From: Bradysia coprophila
Lineage: Eukaryota > Arthropoda > Insecta > Diptera > Sciaridae
Direction of reading: 5' to 3'
Length of the DNA: 64,000 nt
Assembly: GCF_014529535.1 (NCBI RefSeq)
Contig: NW_023504022.1
Coordinates: 2,414,986-2,478,985 of the forward strand
Shown here piece after piece: positions 46,629 to 64,000 of the stretch. How positions within the stretch are numbered: the stretch's first letter is position 1; each line of letters opens with the position of its first letter. The translations under genes and the position numbers were made by a program. The notes below the pieces were generated by a model. The model saw nothing but the letters and a program-made list of their open reading frames with translations, was not told the DNA's origin and ran no database searches.

Positions 46629-48344
46629 TTCCGACGGATTTATTTTGGAAACATGAAAACATAAACAACGAAACACCTTCACATTGCCGTCGTCCGAGCA
46701 CTGAGCCAAGTCCACCGTGTTACGTTTCGTTATTATCCATTGATTAATGGTTTGTAGATACTGTTCAAAAAGTACGCATATTATGCCAGCGTAAGTATAT
46801 CGCTTGTGCCAGTGTCGTGGCATTAATTGCTTACGTCATACGGGAGTGTCATCATTGAAATATGTAAATGAATCCCCCCGTTTACATGGTATTCCATGCG
46901 ACTATATATATGTGGCAATCCCGTCCCGAGAACCATTGTATCGAATAAAAACAATTTGGTTTATAGTGAAGTAAAGGTCTTTGGCTCTGCATGTGAACCG
47001 CTAGAATTACAACAATGATTTAAAGGAAAATGTTTTAAAATGAACGCGGTACGCTGTGTCTATATATCTAATCTATAGATTCAAACGATTTGATGTGAAA
47101 AATGTACATTTTACGGCGCACCTGTTTGCGAAAACCATAATTTGTAATCAAAAGAATGAACCCCCTGAGTGGAAAAAATAAATCTTAGACTCCAGCAAGT
47201 GAGTGGTCGATATCAGAAAACTGGGTTTTGGTTTGAATTATGAACTTTCAGTTCATTTCCCATTTTTGCTAATTTTACTGAACGATTAACATGTGAGATT
47301 TAGAAATAGGAATGCCTCATCACTATATTACCAGCTATGCATTTTGATGACATATTTAATCAAAGTGATAAAGCAACTGGTAAAGTTGAACTGGAACATG
47401 TTACCAATTCCATTATACTATGCTTATAAAGGTCAAAATGCTAAATTGAAACGTTACAATCAAGAAAACGTACATCGCATATCTAACAGCTGGATCAAAG
47501 CCTCTAAGTTACGATTTCACACTGTGAATGTCTCATGTCACAATCATTCATTATATTGTTCCTTGTTCGCTATGGTAGTACACACCACCTCATATAAGTT
47601 GTTATATTGCTGTCCATTCTCTAAACGGAGAAGTAACAAGTACCTATAATTGTGCTTTTTACTGAACGCAATGATGGTGCGGCCAGTGAAGTGGGTAAAC
47701 AATTTAATTTCATATCAAAGAATGTAGGACATTAATAGCGAGAAACTGCTACGAAGGAAGTAAATGGAAAACGGTTTTCGCCTCTGCCATACACACCATA
47801 GGTGATTTCTAAATAGCTTCGTGACTTCTTCACTGAATTAATCTAAATACAAAATCTAATCATAATTCGAACGAACAGGGTGCTGGTTTCTCTTTCTTCT
47901 GGAACGAACTATTCGCTGAAGATATTTCTATCCGGAGTTCTTATATATAAATGTGACAAAACGAAACCCAGACATAAACGAATTACGGTACACAATGGGC
48001 GTTAAAGAAAACATCGCACGACATAGGTGGTCGGAAAAACGTTTTTCTTTTCGTTTCTGATAATGAAAGTCGACAACCTGTTTGTCTACGTATCCATAAC
48101 CGTCAATATGATTACAGAAACTATTACAACGTATTATTGGATAACAGTCTAACACCCAAAACAACATGGAAATCGAAAAAAAAAATCTCAACGACATAAA
48201 GCAGACGAAACTTTTGCTATCTTTTACTAATTAATAATCACCCTTTGAAAAATCGAGTGTGGCAATTTTTCGCGTTGGCATTGCCAACTATAGGGACGGA
48301 GTGTGATTCTTGAAGAAAAGCTCACGGGATATATGGACATTCCC

Positions 48345-48815
48345 TGACTGGTTGGTAATAGTAAATTAATTACTGTACCAGTGAAGATAGAAGGTACTAT
48401 ACCACTATGAGAAAAATTACCTCCGCCTAAGCCTTCGGATTCGATTACTCATCTGGATACGAGATATCAAATTATTCACTGTAGTACGGCGTTTTACGTT
48501 AAAAGCGAAGGAATAGTACATAACTATACCAGTGAAGGAATTTGATTATCTCGTATCTAGATGAGTAAAAGAATCCGAGGGCGCCTGCGTTTGGCGTTTT
48601 ACTTTACGAGCGAGGAATAGTAGATTACATTGTATGCTGCGGAGGTAGTTCATTACATGAGGGATCAATTTTGTGATACGAGCCGAACTCACAAGTGTGG
48701 TTTTAAGCAACAAACTTTGGAAACGCTTATTTTGAGCCGAAGGCGAGGTATGCAACTACACGAGTCAAAATAACAGCATCCAATGTAATCTACTATTCCC
48801 TAGTAAGAGAAAATG
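48345..48815. repeat. Cluster of dispersed repeats (ACTATACCAGTGAAG family)
   Basis: TACCAGTGAAG...GATATC/ATTATCTCGTAT...GATGAGTAAAAG.ATCCGAGGGC occurs in both orientations (48375-48480 and 48515-48590), and the 33.25-kb copy is a third. TAGATTACATTGTATGCTG (48608) pairs with CAGCATCCAATGTAATCTA (48771). Confidence 0.65.
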
Positions 48816-49424
48816 TACATTCCCTCACTAGTAATGTAAAGTTTTGGGCATAGCTAGAGATATAAAATGACGAGTCGGATCAACAAAATTCGACTTCAAG
48901 TTTTTAACCCTTACCTTGGTTATGTAACAGATTTTAACTGCTGTGAGTCTTGGTTTCCCAGAATCCGACAGCAGTAATAATTACACAGATTACATAGTAA
49001 CTACAAGAGAAGTCATTGTAAGAACTATCGAATGTTGTAAGTAACCGACTAAGACTGAAATGCAAGTTACAATTTTCTTCATGGCACTCTTATTACTAAA
49101 TTAATCATATTGCAAATCCAACAGTGAGTTCCTCACAGACTTTTCTTTACAAGTGCTGTAATAAAAATGACTGGTATTGTTTTGTGGGCTTAACCTCGTG
49201 GCCTTGAGGGCATTCTCGTAAGTTTAATTTTTAAATTTTGTAAAAGCGAAGATCATGAAGCAGATTTTAGTGTGATGGCTTACCTATTTTACGTAAGGAA
49301 GTCGTCATGCTCTGAACTTCATCGGCTATATTGAACAAAAATCAACCCCAACCGTTTTCTAATGGAGAAATTTTAACACTTCTTGCAATAATTCATACCA
49401 TTCGCTTATTATCTTTGTAAATAG

Positions 49425-49690
49425 CAGCCTTTAGCATAAGTTGGAAACAACGGAGAAGTCGTGATATAATTGTCGACTAGTTAGGAAACGTACAATTTCC
49501 TAACTAGTGTTGAAATATCGCGACTTCGTCGCTTATTTCCAACGTCGTTTAGGAAAAAAGTTGTTCCTAACGGATGCTAAAAGGATTTTTTTAACGAATT
49601 CGATTCCAGCACTCGTCTCCGGCTTCGACTGCTTTTAATTTGCTAAAATATCATTTTAGCATCCGTTACGAGGAGTACAATTACATCACT
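49425..49690. mobile_element. Palindromic repeats with TCGCGAC/GAAGTCG core
   Basis: CTAGTTAGGAAACGTACAATTTCCTAACTAG (49476-49507) is a tight hairpin, flanked by GGAAACAACGGAGAAGTCG and CGACTTCGTCGCTTATTTCC. A second part (49560-49680) carries GGATGCTAAAAGGAT / TTTTAGCATCCG. Similar words occur in the SDR intron at 34.70-34.87 kb. Confidence 0.6.
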
Positions 49691-50736
49691 TCGTGTAACA
49701 TGTCCGGAGACAAGTATGCGACCACCTTAGTATATAGGACTAATAGGCAAGCTGTCGTCGACGCAAGTTTTTTAAGTGCGTCACAGCATTGAAGTTAGTT
49801 CACAAAAAAATTGAACGTTGACATTAGTAATTGTATGGCGAAACGCACTCGAAATCGGTTAACATAATGTCCACAACAAATGCTAAACAAACTTAAATTT
49901 CTGCTAGCGAAAACCGCCAACATGTTTTTCTACAACAATTCAAAGAACTAATGCGAAAAGTTGGAGAATATCTTTGGACGATTCGCCTTTTTTTTGTTTT
50001 TGTTCAGTTCTCGATTTTCTTTTCTTCTCGCTGGTACAACCAAGAGGGGCGGTTGCGTTTGAATAAAAGTTACCATAATTTTGTTATATATTAGTTCTGA
50101 ATAAATTAATTTTTTTTCTTTACAAATTAATTAATCGAATTTAGTGCTAAGGGAAAAGAAGAATTGGAAGAAAAAGCTCAACACTGCTCTACGAATGGAT
50201 ATATGTGACGAACTATAATGAAACGAACTTTTTTTTTACAAAAGGATGTGATAATTTATTGAAATTTATTTAAAAAAAAAAAATTAATTGTGCAAACTGT
50301 TGGATATGCAATCGATAAAACTGTTGCTTTAAATGGATTTTTTATGCGAGTACCGTTCAATGAGGCCATTGCAGCTTTAACATTAATATTCAGAAATAAA
50401 TGAAAGAAAATCTTGAGTGAAGATAGAAGTGTGATAAGAATGACGGAATAAATATATTTAGAAACGAAAAGTCGTAAAAAGGTAATTTAATCCAATTCAA
50501 CAACGAGTAGTATCAGTGTAGGTCTAAAAACTTGGGACACGTTTTTTCTTGTGAAAGGGAATACCCATTATTTTGTGACATTCGAGTGGATTTGAAGCTG
50601 GCTTTGCTCTTGAAATATACTTTGCCAGCAAGAACATAACACAGATCTTTCTTTCCATGCAATCATTGCTGTGCACCATCTGATGATCTAACGATGGAGT
50701 TATACTGTCGGCAAAGAGTTGGAAACCTCACCTCTT

Positions 50737-50812
50737 GCAGGTAACTTTGTCTCCCAAAGTGGTGCTACAGCTGTGGCATCTATATTGTACCTGGAGACAA
50801 AGTTATGTTTAA
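50737..50812. repeat. Hairpin, 15-bp stem
   Basis: AGGTAACTTTGTCTCC pairs with GGAGACAAAGTTATG; loop about 38 bp. Confidence 0.6.
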
Positions 50813-50967
50813 CAGATGAGATTTCGACATTTCTTTTGTCAGTGTTGAGTAGATCCAAAGGAAGTGAGAATTTCACCTATTTTGTCCATTTCTATGGTCG
50901 GTCATGGTAATGACAACTGCGAACGACTACACAAGTGGCATTTCTAGCTTTCCAAGGCACAGCTGTT

Positions 50968-51165
50968 TGAACCAAGGCTGTATACTTTGGGGATGTCACG
51001 CATATGCAGATACGCGGGTTACACACCACGTTTCATACAAAAAATTCACCACGCCATACAAATTCAATTTTGGTGAATTTGTTTGTATGGAAAAGGTGTG
51101 TTCCCGCGTATCTAATAAAATGGCGATTTGCGTGACCTCCCCAAAGTATACAGCCTTGGTTTGAA
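50968..51165. mobile_element. Palindromic element, AACCAAGGCTGTATAC ends
   Basis: AACCAAGGCTGTATACTTTG at the left and CAAAGTATACAGCCTTGGTT at the right; inner CGCATATGCAGATACGCGGG and CCCGCGTATC also pair; the centre is AAATTCACC. Confidence 0.75.
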
Positions 51166-51299
51166 CAAATTTTTGGGCGTACAGTGAATTTGAACGGGTC
51201 CTGATTTATTGCAGCAATTTCGTCATTTCGTAAAAACTTCAACAATACTCTTGTCAGTGACAATTCACGCCGTAATAGTCAATGAAAGTATAAACCAGG

Positions 51300-51434
51300 T
51301 ATGGTCTGTTCACACAAACCGGTGGACATAGCGATTTCATACAAACAAATTCACCTCTCATGAGAGGTGAGTTTTTTTATATGAAATAGCTGTGTCCTCC
51401 GCTCCATGCAAAGTTTGACATTCGACCATACCTT
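51300..51434. mobile_element. Palindromic element, AGGTATGGTC ends
   Basis: AGGTATGGTC and GACCATACCT are the ends; the centre is the palindrome AACTCACCTCTCATGAGAGG type (51351-51376). The CATACAAACAAATTCACC words link it to the element at 51.0 kb. Confidence 0.7.
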
Positions 51435-51571
51435 GTGTTGACGTTCATTGGTAAGTGTGCCTAAAATTTGAATTTTAAGTGAAAAATACATTTCAAAGAA
51501 CTTTCAGACGAAATTTAGTATCGTTAAGTTGCACTCATACTGAGTTCGTTTGCGTCAAGTTGCAGGACACG

Positions 51572-52956
51572 GTGAGGCTGAACGAACTTTAAATAAACAT
51601 GTCGACTTCCATCTCGGTTCTTTTCATAGCTGAGTTTGGGGAGGCGTGTACTATCCAACGGCACATGTTGCAGGCGCAACCGCTGAGCCGTTTCTGAGAA
51701 CTAGGAATATCGTCGCCTGGCTCCGCGGAAGTTGATGGACCAGTGTTTGAAACTGAAATCGGTAGAGGGACAATTTCTAAGAACAACCATGTAAAAATTA
51801 TTGCTCTCGGTCATTTGGTCGCAGAGCAATAGAAGCGGAAAGTCGAAAATTCCACCTCTTCAAGGGGTGATGCCTCCTCGCCGAAGTTCTCGATCCAGCA
51901 CTTTAATAGCGTTTCTAGACAAAGTTAATGTGCTCTTTAGAATGGCAATAAAAGTTTTTTGAAAGTGGTCTCTTTTGGTACATTTTCAGAAAAGTCACTT
52001 TTTTGCTACCGTCGGTGAACTTTGGCTACTCCCATACCTTGCCGGTTGGAATATTTCAACACGCCATACCTTGTTACAGTTAGCCTGAAGTCTAAACTTT
52101 CCAATGATACCAAATATGCCATGTATGATCCTCAGCAAGAACTATTTATGATAAAGATTTTGCATCGAGGTCGGGCGACTAGCAAATTTAGGGTCATTGA
52201 AAACGAAATTTCTAACATAAAAATTTTGTTATGGCAAAATAAGAACATAATATACGACGGATAACTCACATAAGTCGATGAGACATAACTCAAAGACATT
52301 ATTTTTGTTATATTTGTAAATTTCGTTTTCAATGACCGAAATTTGCTAGTAGCCCGACCTCGGCGCAAAATCTTTATCATAAATAATTCTTGCTGAGAAC
52401 CATACATGGCATATTTGGTATAATTGGAAAGCTTAGACTTCAGGCTAACTGTTACAAGGTATGTCGTGTTGAAATATTCTAACCGGCAAGGTATGGGAGT
52501 AGCCAAAGTTCACCGAGGGTTGCAAAAAAGTGACTTTTCTGAAAATGTACCAAACGAGACCACTTTCAAAAAAATTTTATTGCCATTCGAAAGAGCACAT
52601 TAACCTTGTCTAGAAACGCTATTAAAGTGCTGGATCGAAAACTTCGTCGAGGAGGCATCACCCCTTGAAGAGGTGGAATTTTCGACTTTCCGCTTCTATT
52701 GCTCTGCGACCAAATGACCGAGAGCAATAATTTTTACATGGTTGTTCTTAGAATTTGTCACTCTACCGATTTCAGTTTCAAACACTGGTCCATCAACTTC
52801 CGCGGAGCCAGGCGACGATATTCCTAGTTCTGAGAAACGGCTCAGCGGTTGCGCCGGCAACATGTGCCGTTGGATAGTACACGCCTCCCCTAATTCAGCT
52901 ATGAAAAGAACCGAGATGGAAGTCGACATGTTTATTTAAAGTTCGTTCAGCCCCAC
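51572..52956. mobile_element. Giant inverted repeat (foldback), arms about 635 bp
   Basis: 51575-52210 is repeated inverted at 52317-52955 with only scattered differences, around a spacer of about 106 bp. The ends read CACGGTGAGGCTGAACGAAC and (inverted) CACGGTGGGGCTGAACGAAC. Open frames of 65 and 80-124 codons appear mirrored in both arms, but no motif was recognised. CACGGTG ends resemble those of some Transib or CMC elements (weak inference). Confidence 0.75.
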
Positions 52957-54322
52957 CGTGAGCAAGTAGTGAGGTGAAATAGGTTCCATACAAGCTCAGC
53001 AGGTGTAACAACATTACTAACAAGAAAATATCATGATGGCAACATTACAAAAATGAATTCACATGAAAGTGGGGATCCACTGAGGGTTTGCATTACCTTC
53101 AGTGTAAATATACTTACTTACAAAAGGGCAATTTTCGGAAAGCAATTATGTCACACATCATGTACACTCGAAGAATCCAAGATAGAGCAAGAGATAGAGA
53201 GCTTATAATATGGGCCCCATATGATTCCAAAAAAGATTGCTGCACTGTTAGCAGCTGGAGATTTGCAGTTTTTTTAACGTTTTAATGTATTCATTACATG
53301 AAGGAGTTTTTTTTTTAGTGTAGAGCGGTTCTCTGAGTGATCTGCTAAAAGCTTGCATTACTGTTTGTATACAATATTTCGGTTCAGGTACCATTCACAG
53401 AGCGTGCATGTCCGGCGTAAAAAAGAAATGGAAATTCCCACCTATTTTCACAAAAAAATGATTAAATTATAAATCGTTTCGATAGAAGAGATAATGTTTT
53501 AATATGGGTCAATGCACACAAACACACACCCACAAATTATACAAAAGTCTCTCATTCAAATGAAAATGAAGAAGAAACAAGGCGTATTACTAAAACAAGC
53601 AAAAAAATATATTTTTTTTACGCGAATTTATTGCGCTCATTAATAGCACATACCATTTATTAAATTGAATATAGTTCCTTTAAAGTCTTAGAAAAGCCGA
53701 AACGAAACCAGGCTTTGATCAAACCCAGAAACCTTGAAAACATTTTAGTTACACTCAGACTCGACACATTATTATCTATGCCCTCTTATAAATTCGAACC
53801 CATTCCACTCAGAAAAAATGGCATCAATAACTTCCTGCTGTACGGTTGTTGTTTTTTTCAGTCTCTTGGAATATATGTGAAAAAAAAAATGAAAATTAGG
53901 GATCATCGAAAACTTGCGTGTCCAAGGTTCATTAAATAGTTAAAAAGAATTTCTTCATTCAGAAAAAGGAAAGTGTGTAAAAAAGATAAATCGGTGGCTT
54001 TTATGTTATCATGAAAAACATTTATGGGAAACAAGCAAACACAGTTTGGTGGGAGGTGAATGTCTGTACAAACAAGTATATGTAAACATTATAATATACA
54101 GAGCATACAGAATACACCGCATGTGACTGGTAGAAAATATTGTAGTTATTTCGCTAAACATGCACAAAAAAAAGAAACATTCTAGTGGACGTACGTTCCA
54201 TACAGTGTCGTTATCATTAACAGAGATGAAGTAAATGAATTGGATTTCATTTAATTTCAACAGAATGTTTTCAATGATGCGTTACATTGCTGTGGATAAG
54301 TTATTTATCGCATACAAGCAAC

Positions 54323-54430
54323 GCACTTCAAGCAAAAAAGATCATAGTCAACAGCTGCCAAATAGAGTACTAAACACTGTCAAGTTTTAGTACCCTGTTT
54401 GGAGTAACACTTATGCTTGAACATAATTAC
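54323..54430. mobile_element. AACGCACTTCAAGCA-family copy
   Basis: It starts like the LIM-intron element at 28.2 kb and shares ACAGCTGCCAAAT and GTTTTAGTACC; the right end is degenerate (TATGCTTGAACATAATTAC). Confidence 0.6.
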
Positions 54431-54436
54431 ACTTAA

Positions 54437-56063
54437 CCTGTTACAGACGGTTGTCATCTGTTATCGACCACGACAGCAATAAGAAACGACAAGCTCTGAT
54501 TAATGAGGTTCTATATCAGAGCCTAATATTTGGGAATTAATTCTCTAAATTCCCAAAATTCCCAAAAATTCCCTAAATTCCCAAAAATTCCAAAAAAAAA
54601 CAACAAATATTTCAGAACATATTGAATATAATATATTCAGTAAATTGAGCTTAAGCGCCATATCGCCAAAACTGGAGGTGATGGTGATAGGGGAACAAGT
54701 GGTCTCCGATTTTAAGGAGTGATAGATTCGTCTTCAATTTTTTTCGAACATTTTTTTCGAACATTTTTTCACATTTTCGGTTTAAGTGTTCAAAGGTGAA
54801 AGCATGTCAGAGGGTACCGAAAACCTTTTTGCGGCTATAACTCAAAAATAATTATTTTAAGAGCAATCTACACTCCGACCTTCTATGAAAAACATTTTCG
54901 ATGATAACTTCTTATTAGAATATTTTTTGAAAAAAGTGGTTTCATAAACCACGAGCCTTTTTTAATAAAAGTTTAGTTTTGTAATAAAAACTTTTTATAT
55001 TTTTTTATAGAATTTAATTAAAAAAATCACTGCCATGATATGTATTTGTCAGCTGATATTTTGTTTGTTAGTGTTGGTTGTTTGGTTATATCGGTGATCA
55101 CAATTAAAACAAACTGTCAACAAATAAAACATCCCAATTTGTTAAGTCACGAAATTGTTTTTTTTTCAAGCGCGAGATTTTTTGAAAATTGGAGCGGCTT
55201 TTTAAACTGAAATTAAAAATTTCAAATTCCACTTTTCCAATATCAATATACATTTTCAGTGTGTTTTTGATGTGTTCATTGAAATAAAAATAATATGGAC
55301 TAACGCTCGCGGTTTATTGTCAAAATTGATGCAGTCTACGCCGAGAAAACTCAAAAGTCCAAAAAATATCACAAAAAACAAAAATTTTAGGAGTTTTGAG
55401 TCTTTTCTCAGTACACTACATCAATCTGGACAATTCCAGTGGCTATCGAAACCTTATGTGTTCTGGCACCAAACGATGAGGCCACTTTTTTCAAAAATAA
55501 TTCGAATAAAAAGTTATCATCAAAAATGTATTTCATAGGGGGTCGGAGTGTAGATTGCTCTTAAATTATTGTAGTGTTGTACTAATGTCGGCTTTGGAGA
55601 GACCTACAAGTAGAGTATACGCCCTGGCTGGTGCGAGTACATCGACAAGAATTATATCCTTCAGAGCATAATATTTGGGAACCAATTCTCAAAAGTTCAC
55701 TAAAATTCCAAAAAAAATTCAAATTTTTTTTTGCTTGTTCATAGTTTTGAAAGGTTTTTGAACTTTTGCTGATCTTTTACGAGCATTTAATTATAAAAAT
55801 ACAAAGAAAAGAAATTTTTTGGGAATTTTTGGGAATTTTTGGTAATTAATTCCCAAAAATTCCCTAAATTCCCAAAAATTCCCTAAATTCCCAAAAATTC
55901 TCAAAAACGATTCCCAATTATTAGGCTCTGTTCTATATAGCAAAAAGCATGTTCAAAACAAATGATATAAAAGATTTCATAAATGAATCTCTGAAAATCT
56001 TCGATCAAATGAAGTAATAGTTTGAACAATAAAACTGTTAATAAGTTTGTCGTCTGTGACAGG
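54437..56063. mobile_element. TTAA-flanked element split by a hAT insertion
   Basis: The ends are CCTGTTACAGACG and (inverted) CCTGTCACAGACG; TTAA stands outside each (54433-54436, 56064-56067). Without the hAT insert it is about 205 bp. TTAA targets suggest piggyBac or Kolobok-type mobilisation. Confidence 0.75.
54517..55930. mobile_element. Non-autonomous hAT element with 8-bp target duplication
   Basis: The ends CAGAGCCTAATA and TATTAGGCTCTG are perfect inverted repeats, continuing with TTGGGAAT; TTCTATAT is duplicated at 54509-54516 and 55931-55938. Subterminal AAATTCCCAAAAATTCCC arrays lie at both ends. Inside, 54857-54940 is repeated inverted at 55481-55565 (AAGAGCAATCTACACTCCGA), perhaps another nested element. 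No transposase frame. Confidence 0.9.
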
Positions 56064-56510
56064 TTAATAGTGCGGAGTGTAAGTCGAGACTTCACATTGA
56101 ATTATCGAATTGCCAGTTGTGGGTTCGAAAATCAACCGCAACACAAATAATTCGTTTCATCATGTTGTTGTTCATAATAATGTCATCTGAAACCGTCTCT
56201 TTGTGTTACATGTTCGTCATGTTTGGTAATGTCATTCAGTCAGTTAGGCGAAATTTAAAAAACAAAGATTTTCCCTTTTCCAGCCCGGATGAATTTGATG
56301 GCAGGGAGGTGCGGGAAATGCGGTAAAATTTTATAACTCGACATACAGACCTTCCCAAAGAACCCTGTTTTGTCTTTCTTTTTTGTGAACTGAATGACAG
56401 TGAACCGTGTGTTTCCCTCTTTCGTTCTATATGCATACTCTGGACAAGTGATTTGATTCTATTAATATGACCTGTGATATTCTCATCAACATATTTCTAG
56501 CTCAGCCTAT

Positions 56511-56672
56511 AGGTCTGTTCCAAGGCCACACGAATTGTCAAATTACGGTCAAATTTCATCCATAGAGACATACCTCATCAATATTTGTATGAAAACCGAG
56601 CTATGTGGATTAAATCGTGTTCGTTCGGCCAGTGAAATTTCGTGTTTACAGTTACTTGTAACAAATAATTTC
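56511..56672. mobile_element. TAGGTYTGTTCCAAG-family element, solo copy
   Basis: It starts ATAGGTCTGTTCCAAGGCCA and ends GTTTACAGTTACTTGTAACA, matching the two ends of the 60.57-60.98 kb copy, without the insertion found there. Confidence 0.65.
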
Positions 56673-56745
56673 TTCTAATTGTCTGTGATCAATTTGAAAA
56701 GATTACTTTGATTTTTCAGTCTTACTTAATCTTCTACGGTTTCTA

Positions 56746-56848
56746 GGAATCTCGCGCCGCGTCATTCACAATAATTCACATTTTGGCACATTTTGTATAA
56801 GGAAGCTGTCACTTTGTGAGTTATTGTGAATGACGCGGCGCGAGATTC
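56746..56848. mobile_element. Palindromic element with CTA flanks
   Basis: GGAATCTCGCGCCGCGTCAT and its inverted copy ATGACGCGGCGCGAGATTCC form a stem of about 29 bp; CTA precedes the first arm and follows the second (3-bp target). Confidence 0.75.
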
Positions 56849-57260
56849 CCTAACACCAGAAATTGGTCTAGTTGTAGATGAAATTTGAGGAAATTTTCCA
56901 TCAGTTTTACCATGTTTTGTAGCGCGTCATGTAGTTTAGCAGCGCACTTAAAATTTTATTCTATATCCTCCAACTCGTCGAGACCTTTCCATTGAACTTT
57001 CGGACGCCGAAATCGACAAGAATTTAAATACTTTTCGAACAAAGTGAACATGATCCATTTGATGAAATTTCCCAGTACTCGATTATAACAAGCAGAGAGG
57101 TTGAAATTTGACATAACTAGGTTGTGTGATGAACTCGCAAATATCGTCCAAACTTTCCTATTCCAGCAGAAATCGTGAGGGAAATGGATTGGACGAAATT
57201 TGATCTATTTAATCTTTGTTAAGTGTGTTGTTAAGATGACTCATAGGAATGATTTTACCT

Positions 57261-57440
57261 GCCTGAAGTAGTTGCAAAAGAAGTTGCAAAATTCGTAAAA
57301 GGAAAATGTTTCTTGCGACAACTTTTGCAACTACTTCAAAAGACTGGGAGCAACCTGAAGTAGTTGCAAAAGAAGTTGCAAAATTTGTAAAAAGGAAATA
57401 GTTTTTGCAACAAGCTTTGCAACTACTTCAAAAGGCTAAT
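57261..57440. repeat. Two hairpins in tandem
   Basis: GAAGTAGTTGCAAAAGAAGT ... TTTTGCAACTACTTCAAAAG forms a hairpin at 57264-57340 and again at 57357-57437; the whole hairpin unit is duplicated head to tail. Confidence 0.75.
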
Positions 57441-57936
57441 GATTTTGACAACTAACACTGGAATAAAAACCTATTGAATAAATATTTCCTGATGTGCGAC
57501 TTCACAGGACACTGTTTATAAAAATCAAGAAATTTCCCTCACCCTCAGGTGATTTTCTCTTTTACTTTTTTTTACTTTTTGTAAGCCAACTTCACTGCAA
57601 TGGCATTTCACGGATATTTTACACGAAGATATATTATCTGGAAATAGAGCGTAGAGAATGAAGTACTGAAAAACAAATTGTAGCTCCTCTACAGGCCAAC
57701 CGGTATCCTGTCCAACATTCGAGCTTCCAGCATATTTTGGGTAGTAAGGGAGGCACACTTTACACAAATTCACTCGAGTGAGTGTGACGAATTTAAAATT
57801 TGAAAAGATTTTTTTACTCGCCAACGACTCGAAATACGACCACAAATATCCCCTCAAGACAGTAATGTACGATTTATTTGAGGCAGAATGACTCTCAAAA
57901 CTCGAATATTTATTTTTTTTAATAAAAAGATTTCAG

Positions 57937-63363
<5,427 letters not shown>

Positions 63364-63716
63364 GTAAGTGTTGTTGGTCGAATAATATTGAACGAATCTG
63401 GGAGAGATGGAGTGAGTGTTTTTTTGTTGGCCCGAATTATGATCATATGGTTAGGAAGGTGCCGTGACGCCGCGCCGGTCCTAAACTAACATCAGTCAAA
63501 AACACTCAAAAGAGTAAAAGTGACGCAAGTCCCTGTGCATACTTCCAAAACAACTGATATCGCTGGAGGTGACGCATTCTCCACTTGTACGCAAAAACTG
63601 TAACAGCAAAAATTTGATCAAAGAAATTCTAGAAACAAAATTTTACCAAAAAAAATTTTGCGTCACAAAGTGGCAACATAGCTATATAAATATGTCAATA
63701 TAACTGTATATACGTC
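63364..63716 (+). other. Start of the next Tmc intron
   Basis: It follows the GTAAGT donor at 63364. An open frame to 63467 continues past it but is not TMC-like. No further exon was recognised to the window end. Confidence 0.6.
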
Positions 63717-63936
63717 CCGTTGCCCAACATACACCAAAAATGATCAAATTTTTCCCGCTGCCCAACATTCACCGAAAGTGACCAAATTTTTCCCGCTGCC
63801 CAACATTCACCGAAAGTGACCAAACTTTTCCCGCTGCCCAACATACACCAAAAGTGACCAAATTTTTCCCGCTGCCCAACATACCAACATACACCGAAAT
63901 TGACTAAATTTTTCCAGCTGCCCAACCATACCACAC
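63717..63936. repeat. 38-bp tandem repeat, about six units, in a Tmc intron
   Basis: The unit contains GCTGCCCAACAT(A/T)CACC, then GAAAGTGACCAAATTTTTCC. Period is 38 bp, with one longer unit near 63885 that duplicates ACATACCA. Confidence 0.9.
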
Positions 63937-64000
63937 AATTTCAAACAAGAAACACATCCCAAAACAACACACATGGCCATCAATTTCATGTGCCAAAATA

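Noticed and set aside
46437..46823. 128-codon minus-strand frame
   Set aside because: Overlaps a dispersed non-coding repeat; hydrophobic AT-rich translation without motifs.
51589..52939. Mirrored open frames in the foldback arms (MFLEIVPLPIS and MATPIPCRLE types)
   Set aside because: Mirroring follows from the inverted repeat; short, no recognised domain, no splice context.
56282..56306. Mini-exon of Tmc after an acceptor at 56281
   Set aside because: Read in the phase left by the 41167 exon it gives a stop (CCC GGA TGA).
63364..63467. Extension of the last Tmc frame beyond the GTAAGT donor
   Set aside because: The TMC-like composition stops at the donor, and the strong donor fits the exon phase; treated as intron.

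Overview
The window looks like nuclear DNA of an insect, most likely a dipteran (inference). It is AT-rich, genes are split by GT-AG introns (many only 47-100 bp), one promoter has a TATA box plus initiator, and the recognisable proteins are animal families (Tmc channel, LIM protein, SDR enzyme, MacroD-type macrodomain). No bacterial operon, rRNA, tRNA or CRISPR array was found. Five genes can be supported by joining exons by hand with matching phases; most exons are too short to stand out as long open reading frames.

Layout. 1-6.7 kb: remnants of non-LTR retrotransposons, one split by a 2.4-kb DNA transposon with a 9-bp target duplication. 8.5-17.7 kb (+): a gene for a secreted proline-rich protein in 17 exons; 14 exons carry the same CPPGTYGQYPNC cassette and all introns after the first are phase 1. 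18.3-19.1 kb: an 18-bp satellite between two promoter-like modules. 19.4 kb: a copied piece of a LIM-gene exon. 20.5-22.4 kb: an element whose ends are inverted clusters of GC-rich palindromes. 22.5-23.9 kb (-): a macrodomain protein in seven exons. 24-26 kb: gene and retrotransposon remnants. 26.6-30.6 kb (-): a LIM-domain protein. 31-33.3 kb: back-to-back palindromic elements. 34.0-39.1 kb (+): a membrane-anchored short-chain dehydrogenase. 39.8-40.6 kb: minisatellites. 41.2-64 kb (+): the N-terminal half of a transmembrane channel-like (Tmc) gene, running off the right edge, with a 16.6-kb first intron full of transposons.

The genes do not form a functional cluster. The dominant theme is short, self-complementary non-autonomous DNA transposons (roughly 30), sitting in introns and intergenic DNA. 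Several have target duplications readable in the sequence (8-bp hAT, 9-bp Mutator-like, TTAA, TTA, TTAAG, and an unusual 6-bp AGGATT), and there is nesting. The most original gene-level signals are the exon-intron amplification in the proline-rich gene and the macrodomain gene, which has Lys at a position where MacroD proteins have Asn and one non-canonical splice junction.
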